A DNA stretch of 64,000 nucleotides, from the NCBI RefSeq assembly GCF_003856495.1, contig NZ_CP034118.1, positions 124,001-188,000 of the forward strand. Direction: 5' to 3'. Made by a program: the position numbers and the translations under genes. The notes under the pieces were generated by a model. That model made no database searches. It was not told the DNA's origin and saw nothing but the letters and a program-made list of their open reading frames with translations. Source of the DNA: Staphylospora marina (GTDB lineage Bacteria; Bacillota; Bacilli; Thermoactinomycetales; Thermoactinomycetaceae). Shown here piece by piece: positions 16,103 through 27,178 of the stretch. The stretch's first letter is position 1, and each line of letters begins with the position of its first letter.

Positions 16103-16777
16103 ATGAAAGCGATCATTTTCGATCTCGACGGAACGTTGTTTCAGACGGAAAAAGTGGGGGTTCCCGCCTTTCGCAACACGTTTGAAGAACTGAGGCGCCT
16201 GGGGCGATATGACGGACCCGTGCCTTCGGATGAGCGGATTGCATCCGTGTTCGGCATGACGCATCAGGAAATATGGGAAACCCTCCTCCCCGGGGCGGAT
16301 CCGGAAACCCGGCGGTTTGCCGATCGGCGGATGCTCGATCTGGAAGTGGACATGCTCCGAAGCGGCGAGGGGGTTCTGTATCCCGGTGTGGAAGAAACCC
16401 TCCGGCGCTTGGACGCGGCCGGACACCCGCTGTTCATCGCCAGCAACGGAGCGGAGAATTACGTTCGCGCGGCACTCGATTCCAAAGGATTGACTCCGTT
16501 GTTTGCCGGAATCTGGACGGCCGGGAAACACAAGACGGAAACCAAGACGGAGCTGGTCCGCATGCTGATGGATGAATGCGGGGTTTCCGGAGGGATCATG
16601 GTCGGAGATCGGAAAAGTGACGTGGAAGCCGGGAAAGGAAACGGTTTGTTTGTCGTCGGATGCCGGTATGAAGGCTTTCCGGCGTTCGGCGGAGAAAATG
16701 AACTGGAAGGCAGCGACCGGATCATCCGGACATTCCGGCAACTGGAGGACGTGGTTGCGGAATTCCCCGACCGCTGA
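16103..16777 (+). CDS. HAD-superfamily hydrolase (phosphoglycolate phosphatase-like)
   Basis: A 224-aa HAD phosphatase. Motif I DLDGT has catalytic Asp7 and Asp9. A helical cap covers about residues 15-85. Motif II is the Ser in LFIASNGA; motif III is the Lys in KHKTETK; motif IV is MVGDRKSDVEAGKGNG. This is the PGP/PpaX-like subgroup that dephosphorylates small phosphate esters; the substrate cannot be read from sequence. ATG 16103 was chosen because CAAGGAG is eight bases upstream. No clear operon partner: the MgtC-like gene starts 113 bases later on the same strand. Confidence 0.85.
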   Translation: MKAIIFDLDGTLFQTEKVGVPAFRNTFEELRRLGRYDGPVPSDERIASVFGMTHQEIWETLLPGADPETRRFADRRMLDLEVDMLRSGEGVLYPGVEETLRRLDAAGHPLFIASNGAENYVRAALDSKGLTPLFAGIWTAGKHKTETKTELVRMLMDECGVSGGIMVGDRKSDVEAGKGNGLFVVGCRYEGFPAFGGENELEGSDRIIRTFRQLEDVVAEFPDR

Positions 16778-16890
16778 GCCGGGAAAGCGGAAAGACAGCA
16801 GGGGCCATGCATGCAGGATTTCCCGGAAGCGGCGACTCCGGCAGTCACGGTCCCGCTTCTTTCCGAAACGGTTTCAGGGGGTGGTGTGCC

Positions 16891-17574
16891 ATGCAAAGTG
16901 TATGGAGTCTTCCTTATTGGGAAATCGCCTTTCGACTGTTCATTGCCGGATTGCTTGGGGGATTGGTGGGCTGGGAACGGGAACGGAACAATCATCCTGC
17001 CGGATTTCGCACCCACATCCTGGTCAGTTTGGGTTCCGCGTTGATCATGCTGATTTCCGTATACGGTTTTGCCAATTACATGGATGAAACCAATGTCCGC
17101 TTTGACCCTGCCCGCCTCAGCGCCCAGGTGGTCAGCGGCATCGGTTTCCTGGGGGCGGGAACCATTCTCAGGCACGGGTTTTCGGTCACCGGACTCACCA
17201 CGGCGGCCTCGCTCTGGGTGGTCTCCGGCGTGGGATTGGCCGTCGGTGCCGGGTTTCTGTTCGGGGCGGTGCTGACCACCGCGCTGGCGCTGATCAGTTT
17301 GGAACTGTTGAACCGAATGGAAAATATCCTGATCAAGAAGCGAAAAATGCATGTGTTGCACCTGATCGTCCGCGATGAACCGGGGAAGATCACGGAAATC
17401 GCCGATCTGGTCGCCCGGGCGGGGGGAGTGGTCCGAAAGTTGGACATCGACGATTCCGGCGAAGGGGACGATGTGGAGATTCGCCTCATGATCCGTTTGC
17501 CGGAAGAGGTCAACCTGGCGCACCTGGCGGACCGGATTCGCGGAACGGAAGGAGTGCGGGCCGTGCGGATTTGA
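16891..17574 (+). CDS. MgtC/SapB-family membrane protein
   Basis: A 227-aa protein with a four- to five-helix MgtC domain (about 10-145) and a C-terminal cytoplasmic ACT-like domain (about 150-227, HVLHLIVRDEPGKITEIADLVARAGG). The MgtC hallmark LGGLVGWERERNNHPAGFRTHILV and the VVSGIGFLGAGTI segment are clear. The family is linked to magnesium homeostasis and to modulation of the F-type ATPase; it is not an established Mg transporter. The start was set at ATG 16891 after CAGGGGGTGG. The long in-frame extension upstream is Gly/Ser-rich with no membrane character and is probably not translated. Confidence 0.88.
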   Translation: MQSVWSLPYWEIAFRLFIAGLLGGLVGWERERNNHPAGFRTHILVSLGSALIMLISVYGFANYMDETNVRFDPARLSAQVVSGIGFLGAGTILRHGFSVTGLTTAASLWVVSGVGLAVGAGFLFGAVLTTALALISLELLNRMENILIKKRKMHVLHLIVRDEPGKITEIADLVARAGGVVRKLDIDDSGEGDDVEIRLMIRLPEEVNLAHLADRIRGTEGVRAVRI

Positions 17575-17631
17575 CCGGACTCACATGGAAGCACCCGTTT
17601 TTGTCAACCATATAAATGCCGGAAAGGGGAC

Positions 17632-17660
17632 TTGGCAACGGAAAAGGGCTGCTGTAAAAT
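17632..17660 (+). promoter_or_regulatory. Sigma-A promoter of the ctsR-clpC operon
   Basis: TTGGCA (17632-17637), a 17-base spacer and TAAAAT (17655-17660). The predicted start point, near 17667, lies just upstream of the CtsR box. Confidence 0.8.
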
Positions 17661-17670
17661 GAAATCAGAA

Positions 17671-17687
17671 GGTCAAAGATAGTCAAA
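17671..17687 (+). promoter_or_regulatory. CtsR operator (heptad direct repeat)
   Basis: GGTCAAA, three bases, then AGTCAAA: the known CtsR-binding direct repeat. Its position at the transcription start fits repression by blocking RNA polymerase. It predicts heat-shock autoregulation of ctsR, mcsA, mcsB and clpC. Confidence 0.9.
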
Positions 17688-17706
17688 GTCAGCAGGAGGT
17701 TGTCCG

Positions 17707-18180
17707 ATGAGCGGCAACATCTCGGACATCATCGAACGATACATCAACCGAATCCTGAATGAAAGCGAAACCGGTGTCGTGGAGATCAAGCGGAGCGAAC
17801 TGGCCGATCTGTTCCGGTGTGTCCCGTCCCAGATCAATTATGTGATCAGCACCCGATTCACGATTGAGAAAGGCTACCGGGTGGAAAGTAAAAGAGGAGG
17901 AGGCGGGTACATCCGGATTCGCAAGGTTCGCTTGAAAGACAATCGGGAGACGTTCGAGGAACTGCTGGAAATGATCGGTGATTCGATTCCGCAGATGACG
18001 GCGGAACATGTCATCGTTCGCCTGCTGGATGAAAAACGGATGACTCCGCGCGAAGCGTTGTTGATGCGAAGGATCATTTCGCGCGAGACGCTATCACTCC
18101 CGATCCCTCTTCGTGACCAGGTAAGGGCCAAATTGATGCGCATTTTGATCTGCACACTATTTGACGCCAAAGGAGAGTGA
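17707..18180 (+). CDS. ctsR: Transcriptional repressor of class III stress genes, CtsR
   Basis: A 157-aa repressor of the usual length. An N-terminal winged helix-turn-helix (about 5-70) has the DNA-reading glycine-rich wing ESKRGGGGYIRI. The C-terminal four-helix dimerisation domain follows (about 80-150). CtsR senses heat through the wing and binds the heptad repeat found at 17671-17687 upstream of its own gene. When McsB is active CtsR is marked for loss. Ribosome site GCAGGAGG. First gene of a tight operon with mcsA (6-base gap), mcsB and clpC. Confidence 0.96.
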   Translation: MSGNISDIIERYINRILNESETGVVEIKRSELADLFRCVPSQINYVISTRFTIEKGYRVESKRGGGGYIRIRKVRLKDNRETFEELLEMIGDSIPQMTAEHVIVRLLDEKRMTPREALLMRRIISRETLSLPIPLRDQVRAKLMRILICTLFDAKGE

Positions 18181-18186
18181 CGGCCG

Positions 18187-18717
18187 ATGCTCTGTCCTGA
18201 ATGCGGGAAACGGCCGGCAACGCTTCACTATACGAAAATTGTGAACGGAATCAAGACCGAATTGCATCTGTGTGAGTTTTGTGCCCAGGAAAAAGGGCTG
18301 GATTACATGCCGGGCTTTGAAAGCGGCGGATTTTCCTTCCACCAGCTTCTGTCCGGTCTTCTGAACTTGGATCCTCCGTCCGGACCCAAAGGGAGAGCGG
18401 TGCGGGACGGACAAGGAAGTTTTCGCTGCACCACGTGCGGGCTGACCTACAACCAGTTCAGCAAAGTGGGTCGCTTCGGATGTGCCGATTGTTACAAAGC
18501 TTTCCGGGACCGTCTCGAACCCTTGCTTCGGAGAATCCACGGGCATTCCACTCACCGCGGAAAAATTCCTTCCCGCAATCTCGGTGAGATCAAAATCCGT
18601 CGTCAGTTGGAAAAACTGAAACATGAACTGGCGCTTCGCATCCAGGCGGAAGAATTCGAAGAAGCCGCCCGTCTCAGAGACCGGATCCGGGAACTGCAGC
18701 AGCGACTGAAACAATGA
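18187..18717 (+). CDS. mcsA: McsA, activator of the McsB arginine kinase
   Basis: A 176-aa zinc protein. Two pairs of Cys motifs are visible: CPECG and CEFCAQ near the N-terminus, CTTCG and CADCY in the middle. The C-terminal 40 residues form a UVR motif helix (EEFEEAARLRDRIRELQQRL). McsA binds and stimulates McsB and helps deliver substrates to ClpC. It follows ctsR by six bases and precedes mcsB. Confidence 0.95.
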   Translation: MLCPECGKRPATLHYTKIVNGIKTELHLCEFCAQEKGLDYMPGFESGGFSFHQLLSGLLNLDPPSGPKGRAVRDGQGSFRCTTCGLTYNQFSKVGRFGCADCYKAFRDRLEPLLRRIHGHSTHRGKIPSRNLGEIKIRRQLEKLKHELALRIQAEEFEEAARLRDRIRELQQRLKQ

Positions 18718-18772
18718 AACGTTCGCGGAAGCCACATTCCCGAAGCTCTCTTTCATGCAGGGAGGATCATCC

Positions 18773-19852
18773 ATGTCTCTCGAACATTTCATGAGAAAAG
18801 CGATCAGTGAATGGATGCGGGTCAAAGGTCCGCAATCGGATATCGTGTTCAGCAGTCGCGTTCGCATCGCCCGCAACCTTCGCGGATTGCCGTTTCCGAT
18901 GCTGGCGACGGCTTCCCAGGCGGAAGAAGTGGCCAGACGGGTGGAAGAAGCGGTGCGAAACGCCGCAAACAGGCATCCGCTTCTTCAGGATGCCGTCTTT
19001 GTCAAAATGAACGATTTGACCGACCTCGAGCGACGGGTCCTGGTGGAAAAGCATCTGATCAGCCCGATGCTGGCCGAAGAATCCCGCCACGGAGCGGTGA
19101 TTCTCAGCCGGGATGAATCGGTGAGCATCATGATCAACGAAGAGGACCACATCCGGATTCAGGTGCTGTACCCGGGACTGCAGCCGGAAAAAGCATGGGA
19201 GGCGGCAAGCAGCATTGATGATTGGCTGGAGCAATATCTGCCGTTCGCCTTTGACGAGGATACCGGCTATTTGACCAGCTGTCCGACCAATGTCGGCACC
19301 GGCATCCGATCGTCGGTCATGGTTCATTTGCCGGCTCTGGCCATGACTCAGCAACTTGGAAGGCTCTTTCCGGCCATTACCCAGGTGGGGCTCGCCGTGC
19401 GGGGCATTTACGGCGAAGGCAGCGAAGCCCTCGGACAGCTGTACCAGGTTTCCAATCAGGTGACCCTGGGACAGTCGGAAGAAGAGATCATTGACAACTT
19501 GCAAGGCGTCGTCCGCCAGATGATCGAACATGAGCAGGCGGCCAGACGCAAACTGCTGGAGTTGTCCCGCGTCCAGTTGGACGACCGGGTGCACCGTTCC
19601 TACGGGATCCTTGCCCATTCGCGAATCATCGATTCCAAAGAAGCAATGATGCGTTTGTCCGACGTGCGTCTTGGCATCGACCTGGGGCTCATTCGCGGGG
19701 TTTCCGCCAACGTGATGAATGAACTCATGGTCATGACCCAACCCGGATTTTTGCAACAGTACGCCGGACAGCGGCTGAGCGCCGAGCAAAGGGACGTTCG
19801 ACGGGCCAAGCTGATCCGGGAACGCTTGGAGCTCGAACGGCAATCATCGTGA
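18773..19852 (+). CDS. mcsB: Protein arginine kinase McsB
   Basis: A 359-aa phosphagen-kinase-like enzyme that phosphorylates arginine on proteins and so tags them for ClpC/ClpP. The family blocks SSRVRIARNLRGLPFP (ATP/substrate region), the catalytic-loop SCPTNVGTGIRSSVMVHLP with the reactive Cys, and the NQVTLGQSEEE segment are all present. The RDVRRA motif near the C-terminus matches the allosteric phospho-arginine pocket. ATG 18773, with GGAGG upstream, is used rather than an earlier in-frame ATG. Confidence 0.95.
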   Translation: MSLEHFMRKAISEWMRVKGPQSDIVFSSRVRIARNLRGLPFPMLATASQAEEVARRVEEAVRNAANRHPLLQDAVFVKMNDLTDLERRVLVEKHLISPMLAEESRHGAVILSRDESVSIMINEEDHIRIQVLYPGLQPEKAWEAASSIDDWLEQYLPFAFDEDTGYLTSCPTNVGTGIRSSVMVHLPALAMTQQLGRLFPAITQVGLAVRGIYGEGSEALGQLYQVSNQVTLGQSEEEIIDNLQGVVRQMIEHEQAARRKLLELSRVQLDDRVHRSYGILAHSRIIDSKEAMMRLSDVRLGIDLGLIRGVSANVMNELMVMTQPGFLQQYAGQRLSAEQRDVRRAKLIRERLELERQSS

Positions 19853-19882
19853 TTCATCCAATTCATCAAACAGAGAGGGTGC

Positions 19883-22345
<2,463 letters not shown>

Positions 22346-22401
22346 ACGAATTCGCCCGTGCGGATCGGGCAGCGGCAAAAGTTCGGCGCGCGATCAACGT
22401 T

Positions 22402-22436
22402 CCTCCGCCGAAGTCCGGCGGGGGTTCTTTTTTTGC
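22402..22436 (+). terminator. Intrinsic terminator after clpC
   Basis: CCTCCGCCG pairs with CGGCGGGGG across a five-base loop, followed by TTC and a run of seven T. It separates the CtsR regulon from radA. Confidence 0.8.
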
Positions 22437-22467
22437 CATCTTCGATGGATGTCTTTTTGACATCATC

Positions 22468-22476
22468 TGTTATAAT
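22468..22476 (+). promoter_or_regulatory. Extended -10 promoter for radA
   Basis: TGTTATAAT is a perfect extended -10 element 41 bases before the radA start. A TTGACA lies only 8 bases upstream of TATAAT, too close to act as its -35, so the promoter probably relies on the TGn motif. Confidence 0.6.
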
Positions 22477-22516
22477 GAGGAAGAAATCATCCATCTCATG
22501 GGCAGGGAGCGTCAAC

Positions 22517-23887
22517 GTGGCCAGAAAGAAAACACGGTTTGTCTGTCAGGAATGCGGGACCGAAGCGCCGAAATGGCTCGGCCGTTGTCCGGGGTGCTCC
22601 CGCTGGAACACCATGGTGGAAGAGCGGGAAACCGTCCAGGTTTCGGGAGGATCGGGGATCCGCAGAGTGTCCGCGGGAGGAAGAGCCACCCCCATCACGG
22701 ATGTGAAAAAGCAGGATGCACCGCGCTCCGACACGGGAATCCGGGAGCTCAACCGCGTACTCGGCGGAGGATTGGTTCCGGGATCGTTCATCCTCGTCGG
22801 CGGTGATCCGGGAATCGGAAAATCCACCCTGCTGTTGCAGGCGTCTCATCAATTGTCCCTGCGGGGTCTTTCGGTTCTGTATGTATCGGGAGAGGAATCC
22901 GCGGAGCAGATCCGCTTGCGGGCCGACCGGTTGGGCACGCTGTGTCCCGGATTGTTGGTCGCTTCGGAAACCGACCTGACCGCGGTGGAATCCCTGATGA
23001 ACGACGTCCGTCCATCGGTGATGGTGATTGACTCCATTCAGACCATGTATCATCCGGATGTGGCCTCCGCTCCGGGAAGCGTGTCCCAGGTTCGCGAGTG
23101 CACCGGGCAACTCATGCGATGGGCGAAAGAAAAGGGAATCGCCATTCTCATCGTGGGGCACGTCACCAAGAGCGGGGAGATCGCCGGACCGCGCATGTTG
23201 GAGCACATGGTGGATTCCGTGCTCTATTTCGAAGGGGAACGGCATCACACGTACCGCGTGCTCCGGGCGGTCAAGAACCGGTTCGGATCCACCAACGAGA
23301 TCGGTGTGTTTGAAATGAAAGAATCCGGGCTGAGCGAGGTGGACAACCCGTCCGAGATGTTTCTGTCCGGACGGCCCGTCGGCATGCCCGGCACCGCCGT
23401 GACCGCCAGTCTGGAAGGATCCAGGCCCGTTCTGGTGGAACTTCAGGCACTGGTGGCTCCCACGGGGTTCGCCACGCCGAAACGGATGGCCACCGGGGTG
23501 GATCCGCATCGATTGGCCATGATCATCGCCGTGCTCGAAAAGCGTTTGGGACTGTTTCTGCAGAATCAGGATGCATATATCAATGCCGTCGGCGGAGTCC
23601 GCCTGACGGAACCGGCCGTCGATCTCGCAATGGCCGTCAGTTTGGCTTCCAGTTTCCGCGACCGGCCCGTCTCGCCGCATGACCTGTTTGTGGGCGAGGT
23701 GGGGCTCACCGGAGAAGTCAGGGGCGTATCGAGGGTGGAACAACGGGTGGCGGAAGCATGCAACATGGGATTCGAACGGGTGATCCTCCCCGAGAAAAAT
23801 TGCCGGGGCTGGACGCCGCCCGACGGAATCCGCCTGATCGGGGTCCGGACGTTGGAGGAAGCGCTGGAAGCGGCGTTGGGGGGGTAG
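22517..23887 (+). CDS. radA: DNA repair protein RadA
   Basis: A 456-aa recombination helicase that drives branch migration. An N-terminal C4 zinc finger (CQECG ... CPGC), a RecA-like ATPase with Walker [10 protein letters not shown], the RadA-specific KNRFGS motif and a C-terminal Lon-protease-like domain (about 280-450) are all visible. GTG 22517 begins the conserved [13 protein letters not shown] segment and has a weak GGGAG site; the upstream in-frame extension is not conserved in character. It precedes disA by three bases, a linkage typical of Bacilli. Confidence 0.95.
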   Translation: MARKKTRFVCQECGTEAPKWLGRCPGCSRWNTMVEERETVQVSGGSGIRRVSAGGRATPITDVKKQDAPRSDTGIRELNRVLGGGLVPGSFILVGGDPGIGKSTLLLQASHQLSLRGLSVLYVSGEESAEQIRLRADRLGTLCPGLLVASETDLTAVESLMNDVRPSVMVIDSIQTMYHPDVASAPGSVSQVRECTGQLMRWAKEKGIAILIVGHVTKSGEIAGPRMLEHMVDSVLYFEGERHHTYRVLRAVKNRFGSTNEIGVFEMKESGLSEVDNPSEMFLSGRPVGMPGTAVTASLEGSRPVLVELQALVAPTGFATPKRMATGVDPHRLAMIIAVLEKRLGLFLQNQDAYINAVGGVRLTEPAVDLAMAVSLASSFRDRPVSPHDLFVGEVGLTGEVRGVSRVEQRVAEACNMGFERVILPEKNCRGWTPPDGIRLIGVRTLEEALEAALGG

Positions 23888-23890
23888 CGT

Positions 23891-24967
23891 GTGAAAGAAG
23901 AAAAATCCAAAAATGAAGTTTCCAGCGAAATCCTGCGGATGGTCGCCCCCGGCACCCCGCTGAGGGAGGGGCTGGACAACGTACTCTGGGCGAAGACGGG
24001 AGCTCTCATTGTCATCGGCTACGACGACAGCGTCAGTGAGATTCTGGACGGAGGATTTTACATCGACTGTCCGTTTTCTCCCGCCCATCTGTACGAGCTG
24101 GCCAAGATGGACGGTGCCATCATCCTGTCCAATGACGGGAAACGGATTTTGTATGCCAACACGCAGCTGGTTCCCAGTTCCTCCATTCCCTCCACGGAAA
24201 CGGGGATTCGTCATCGCATCGCGCAACGAACCGCCAAACAAACCGGGAAATTGGTGGTTTCCATTTCTCAAAGACGTAATATCATTACATTATATAAAGG
24301 AAATTTCCGATATGCATTGAAAGATATCGGAGTGATCCTCACAAAGGCCAATCAGGCTTTGCAAACGTTGGAGAAATACAAGTCCGTGTTGGACCAGACC
24401 ACGACCAACCTCAGTGCGCTTGAATTCGAGGAATTGGTGACTCTCAGCGAGGTGGCTCTCGTTCTCCAGCGGGTGGAAATGGTCCTGCGCATCAAACGGG
24501 AAATTGAGACATACATTCATGAATTGGGGACCGAAGGACGGCTGATCAGCATGCAGCTGGAAGAGCTCGTGGCCAACGTGGAGGAAGAGGCGGAACTTTT
24601 GATCCGCGATTACGCGGTGGACCCGACCGTGCGGCCCGAGGACGTCTTCCGGGAGCTTCGGAAGCTTTCCGCCGATGATCTGCTGGAGCATGCGGTCCTC
24701 GCACGGCTGCTCGGATACGTGGGCAACATCAACATTCAGGAGGAAGCCGTTGCTCCCCGCGGCTACAGACTGCTGAACAAGATTCCGCGCCTGCCGTCTC
24801 CGATCATTCATAAGCTGATCTCCCGGTTTGAAACGATGCCGCGGATCATGACCGCCACGATCGATGAACTGGATGACGTCGAAGGAATCGGAGATGTTCG
24901 GGCAAGAACGATCAAAGAGGGCTTGAAGCGGATTCAGGAACAAGTGTTTATTGACAGACATATCTAA
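23891..24967 (+). CDS. disA: DNA integrity scanning diadenylate cyclase DisA
   Basis: A 358-aa enzyme that makes c-di-AMP from two ATP. The N-terminal DAC domain has the DGA motif ([11 protein letters not shown]) and the RHR motif ([13 protein letters not shown]). A linker of helices follows, then a C-terminal RuvA-like helix-hairpin-helix domain ([18 protein letters not shown]) that binds branched DNA. GTG start three bases after radA, so translation is coupled. DisA pauses at recombination intermediates, consistent with pairing to RadA. Confidence 0.96.
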   Translation: MKEEKSKNEVSSEILRMVAPGTPLREGLDNVLWAKTGALIVIGYDDSVSEILDGGFYIDCPFSPAHLYELAKMDGAIILSNDGKRILYANTQLVPSSSIPSTETGIRHRIAQRTAKQTGKLVVSISQRRNIITLYKGNFRYALKDIGVILTKANQALQTLEKYKSVLDQTTTNLSALEFEELVTLSEVALVLQRVEMVLRIKREIETYIHELGTEGRLISMQLEELVANVEEEAELLIRDYAVDPTVRPEDVFRELRKLSADDLLEHAVLARLLGYVGNINIQEEAVAPRGYRLLNKIPRLPSPIIHKLISRFETMPRIMTATIDELDDVEGIGDVRARTIKEGLKRIQEQVFIDRHI

Positions 24968-25071
24968 ATAACCTAGAATGGATACACTACAGAAAATTGA
25001 ACGAATTCGCGTGAGGAGCCGCCCGCAGCCGACAGAGAGAGCGGCATTCATTACGTTTAGGAGGTTCCCGT

Positions 25072-25782
25072 ATGTTTGCGAGAGCGTTACCCAGTTGCTT
25101 CACGGTGGGGAACTTGTTTCTCGGCATCATCTCCATCATTCTGGCGATCCAGAACTCCTGGCAGTATGCGGCAATCATGGTCATCATCGGTATGCTTCTT
25201 GACGGCTTGGACGGGCGGGTGGCCCGGATGCTGAATACCCAGAGTGAATTCGGCAAAGAGCTGGATTCGCTTTCTGACGTGATTTCATTCGGTGTGGCTC
25301 CCGCGATCATCATGTATGTCACCGCTTTCCGGGAACTCGGCCCGGAAGGCTGGCTGGTCACGGCCATTTTCCCGATTTGCGGCGCGCTCAGACTGGCACG
25401 GTTCAACGTGAATCCCGGCGAACCGGGTTACTTCATCGGTTTGCCCATCACGGCTGCGGGCGGGATCCTGGCCACCATGGCTTTGTACAGCGAGCATGTC
25501 CAAAACGTGTATGTGTTGATGTTCGGCATGTTGTTCCTGTCCTATCTGATGGTCAGTCAAATCAAATACCCGGCATTCAAGAAAGTCGGCATTCCCAAAG
25601 CCATGTACTGGATCGCTCCGCTCTTTCTGGCGGCCATCGGATTCACGGCGATCAAATTTCCGCATGAACTGCCGAAAGTGCTGTTCGTGCCGCTCGCTCT
25701 GTATGCCTTGTACGGAGTCAAGCGGGCGTTCGATCGCCGTCGCCGGGAAGAGGAAGAAGAGCCGCTGGAAGAACTCAAATGA
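25072..25782 (+). CDS. pssA: CDP-diacylglycerol-serine O-phosphatidyltransferase
   Basis: A 236-aa membrane enzyme that makes phosphatidylserine, precursor of phosphatidylethanolamine. The CDP-alcohol phosphotransferase motif is complete: DGLDGRVARMLNTQSEFGKELDSLSD, matching DG-x2-AR-x8-G-x3-D-x3-D. About six to eight hydrophobic segments. The C-terminal tail is basic then acidic. ATG preceded by TTAGGAGG. The gene sits between disA and the carD region, where B. subtilis has neither gene. No decarboxylase (psd) is in the window. Confidence 0.93.
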   Translation: MFARALPSCFTVGNLFLGIISIILAIQNSWQYAAIMVIIGMLLDGLDGRVARMLNTQSEFGKELDSLSDVISFGVAPAIIMYVTAFRELGPEGWLVTAIFPICGALRLARFNVNPGEPGYFIGLPITAAGGILATMALYSEHVQNVYVLMFGMLFLSYLMVSQIKYPAFKKVGIPKAMYWIAPLFLAAIGFTAIKFPHELPKVLFVPLALYALYGVKRAFDRRRREEEEEPLEELK

Positions 25783-25828
25783 CAACCGAACGTTCCGCCG
25801 GTTTCGGCCGGTGAGCGCCAAGAATGAG

Positions 25829-25860
25829 ACAACCCTGTGTCATCCGCAGGGTTGTTTCGT
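25829..25860 (+). terminator. Probable terminator after pssA
   Basis: ACAACCCTG (25829-25837) pairs with CAGGGTTGT (25847-25855). The T-run is short (TTT), so efficiency is uncertain. It lies between convergent genes and could serve both strands. Confidence 0.55.
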
Positions 25861-25929
25861 CGTTTTCGGGATGGAATGGAGATGTCCAAGTCGGGAACCG
25901 TCGCTTCGCGATTCCGCCTGCAGGCGGTT

Positions 25930-26325
25930 TCAGCGGAGCGTGAACACGCCGAGCGTGGACAGTTTGGAGGATTCCCGTTCCAGCACTTCGGTCAGGGAGA
26001 AATCCAGGAGGTTGCACAGCGCCGCCATGTAGAACAGGTTTTTCCCCATTTCGGCCTGAACGATGTCCCTGCAATGATCGCACAGCGTACCGCTCAGGTG
26101 GGTCCGGAGACATTCCAGCGAACGCTCGTCCCGGAGATCTCCGGGGAACTTTTGCTTTCTGCCGGACACTTCGATGCACCCGCACTCCGTAACCGATTTC
26201 ATCAATGCCCGGTTGACCCGGGCTCCGGACTCCGTGATCTTGGATGTGACATCCAGGAAACTGCGGTGCCTGATGAGCAGGTTCGACACCTGTTTTTGAA
26301 AGGACTGAAGATGGTCTTCACCCAT
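25930..26325 (-). CDS. Conserved small Firmicutes protein (possibly DUF1573-type)
   Basis: A 131-aa soluble, mainly helical protein. It has two Cys pairs, TECGCIEV near residue 50 and CDHCRDIV near 90, and ends with LSTLGVFTLR. I recall similar proteins near disA or carD in Bacilli annotated as DUF1573, but that label is tentative. No catalytic motif is visible; the length and helical pattern would also suit a MazG-like small fold. ATG 26325 has AGAGGTGAAAGG upstream. It is divergently transcribed from carD, with its own near-consensus promoter. A Cys-based metal or redox role is only a guess. Confidence 0.6.
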   Translation of the reverse strand: MGEDHLQSFQKQVSNLLIRHRSFLDVTSKITESGARVNRALMKSVTECGCIEVSGRKQKFPGDLRDERSLECLRTHLSGTLCDHCRDIVQAEMGKNLFYMAALCNLLDFSLTEVLERESSKLSTLGVFTLR

Positions 26326-26392
26326 TCCTTTCACCTCTTGTCCGGTCGGGAGAATGCTTGGCTTCGAAGCCTGGACCGGGATGTTTGATTTT

Positions 26393-26422
26393 ATTATATA
26401 AATCCCGCTTTTAAAGTGTCAA
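26393..26422 (-). promoter_or_regulatory. Consensus sigma-A promoter for the small divergent gene
   Basis: On the minus strand TTGACA (26417-26422), an 18-base spacer and TATAAT (26393-26398). Both hexamers are perfect. Confidence 0.85.
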
Positions 26423-26465
26423 TTTTCAGTCGAAAGAAACAAGTGCCGGAAACGCAAAAAACTTA

Positions 26466-26494
26466 TTGACTGAATCTGTTGCCTGTGCTAAGAT
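26466..26494 (+). promoter_or_regulatory. carD promoter P1
   Basis: TTGACT (26466-26471), a 17-base spacer and TAAGAT (26489-26494). About 44 bases upstream of an equally spaced second promoter. Confidence 0.7.
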
Positions 26495-26509
26495 ATTGTT
26501 TTCATTTTA

Positions 26510-26538
26510 TTGACTGGGGTCCGCTTTTGTGATATGTT
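26510..26538 (+). promoter_or_regulatory. carD promoter P2
   Basis: TTGACT (26510-26515), a 17-base spacer and TATGTT (26533-26538). It would give a leader of about 27 bases before the TTG start. Confidence 0.6.
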
Positions 26539-26571
26539 GGAAATAGACATTGCCCTCTGGAGGTGGACGGC

Positions 26572-27057
26572 TTGTTCAACGTGGGCGACAAGGTTGTGTA
26601 CCCGATGCACGGTGCCGGAATCATCGAGGCCATCGAGGAGAAGGAAATCCTCGGTGAGCGGCGGAAATATTACGTCATGCGGATGCCCATCGGCGACATG
26701 AAGGTGATGGTGCCGATGAACAGCGTGGATCATATCGGCCTTCGGGAAGTCGTGGATGAACATACGATTGAAAAGGTTCTCGACCGGATGAAGCGGAAAG
26801 ACGTGGGAGACACCTCCAACTGGAGCCGGAGATACCGGGCGAATCTGGACAAGATGAAGAGCGGCGACATCTACGAAGTGGCGGACGTGGTACGCACCCT
26901 GATGCTCCGTGAAGAAGAGAAGGGATTGTCCACCGGGGAGCGGAAAATGCTGGAGAACGCCAAGCAAATTCTGATCAGCGAACTGGCACTTGCCAGAAAT
27001 CTCAAGGAAGAACAGGCTTTTGAACTGATTGACCGGGTGATTTTCGGGAAGAACTGA
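26572..27057 (+). CDS. carD: CarD-family transcription regulator
   Basis: A 161-aa protein of the CarD/CdnL/TRCF family. The N-terminal RNA-polymerase interaction domain (about 1-65) begins FNVGDKVVYPMHGAGIIEAIEE. The C-terminal helical DNA-binding part has the conserved W (SNWSRRYR) that stabilises the open promoter. Family members bind the RNA polymerase beta subunit at rRNA and other promoters. The TTG at 26572 sits eight bases after GGAGG and is the likely start; GTG 26563 overlaps the ribosome site. Two tandem promoters point to strong expression. Confidence 0.92.
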   Translation: MFNVGDKVVYPMHGAGIIEAIEEKEILGERRKYYVMRMPIGDMKVMVPMNSVDHIGLREVVDEHTIEKVLDRMKRKDVGDTSNWSRRYRANLDKMKSGDIYEVADVVRTLMLREEEKGLSTGERKMLENAKQILISELALARNLKEEQAFELIDRVIFGKN

Positions 27058-27178
27058 CTTCCGATTCTTCGATTTGTTGCAAAAAGGACAACAGAAAGTG
27101 AACACTCGGAGGTTTCCATTTTTGAGGATTGTCTATAATGAATAACAAGAGTGTGTGGTGGGAGGAGGTGAAGCCCCC

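Noticed and set aside
22457-22476. TTGACA and TATAAT before radA read as one promoter
   Set aside because: Only eight bases separate the two hexamers, far from the 16-18 needed; only the extended -10 is kept.
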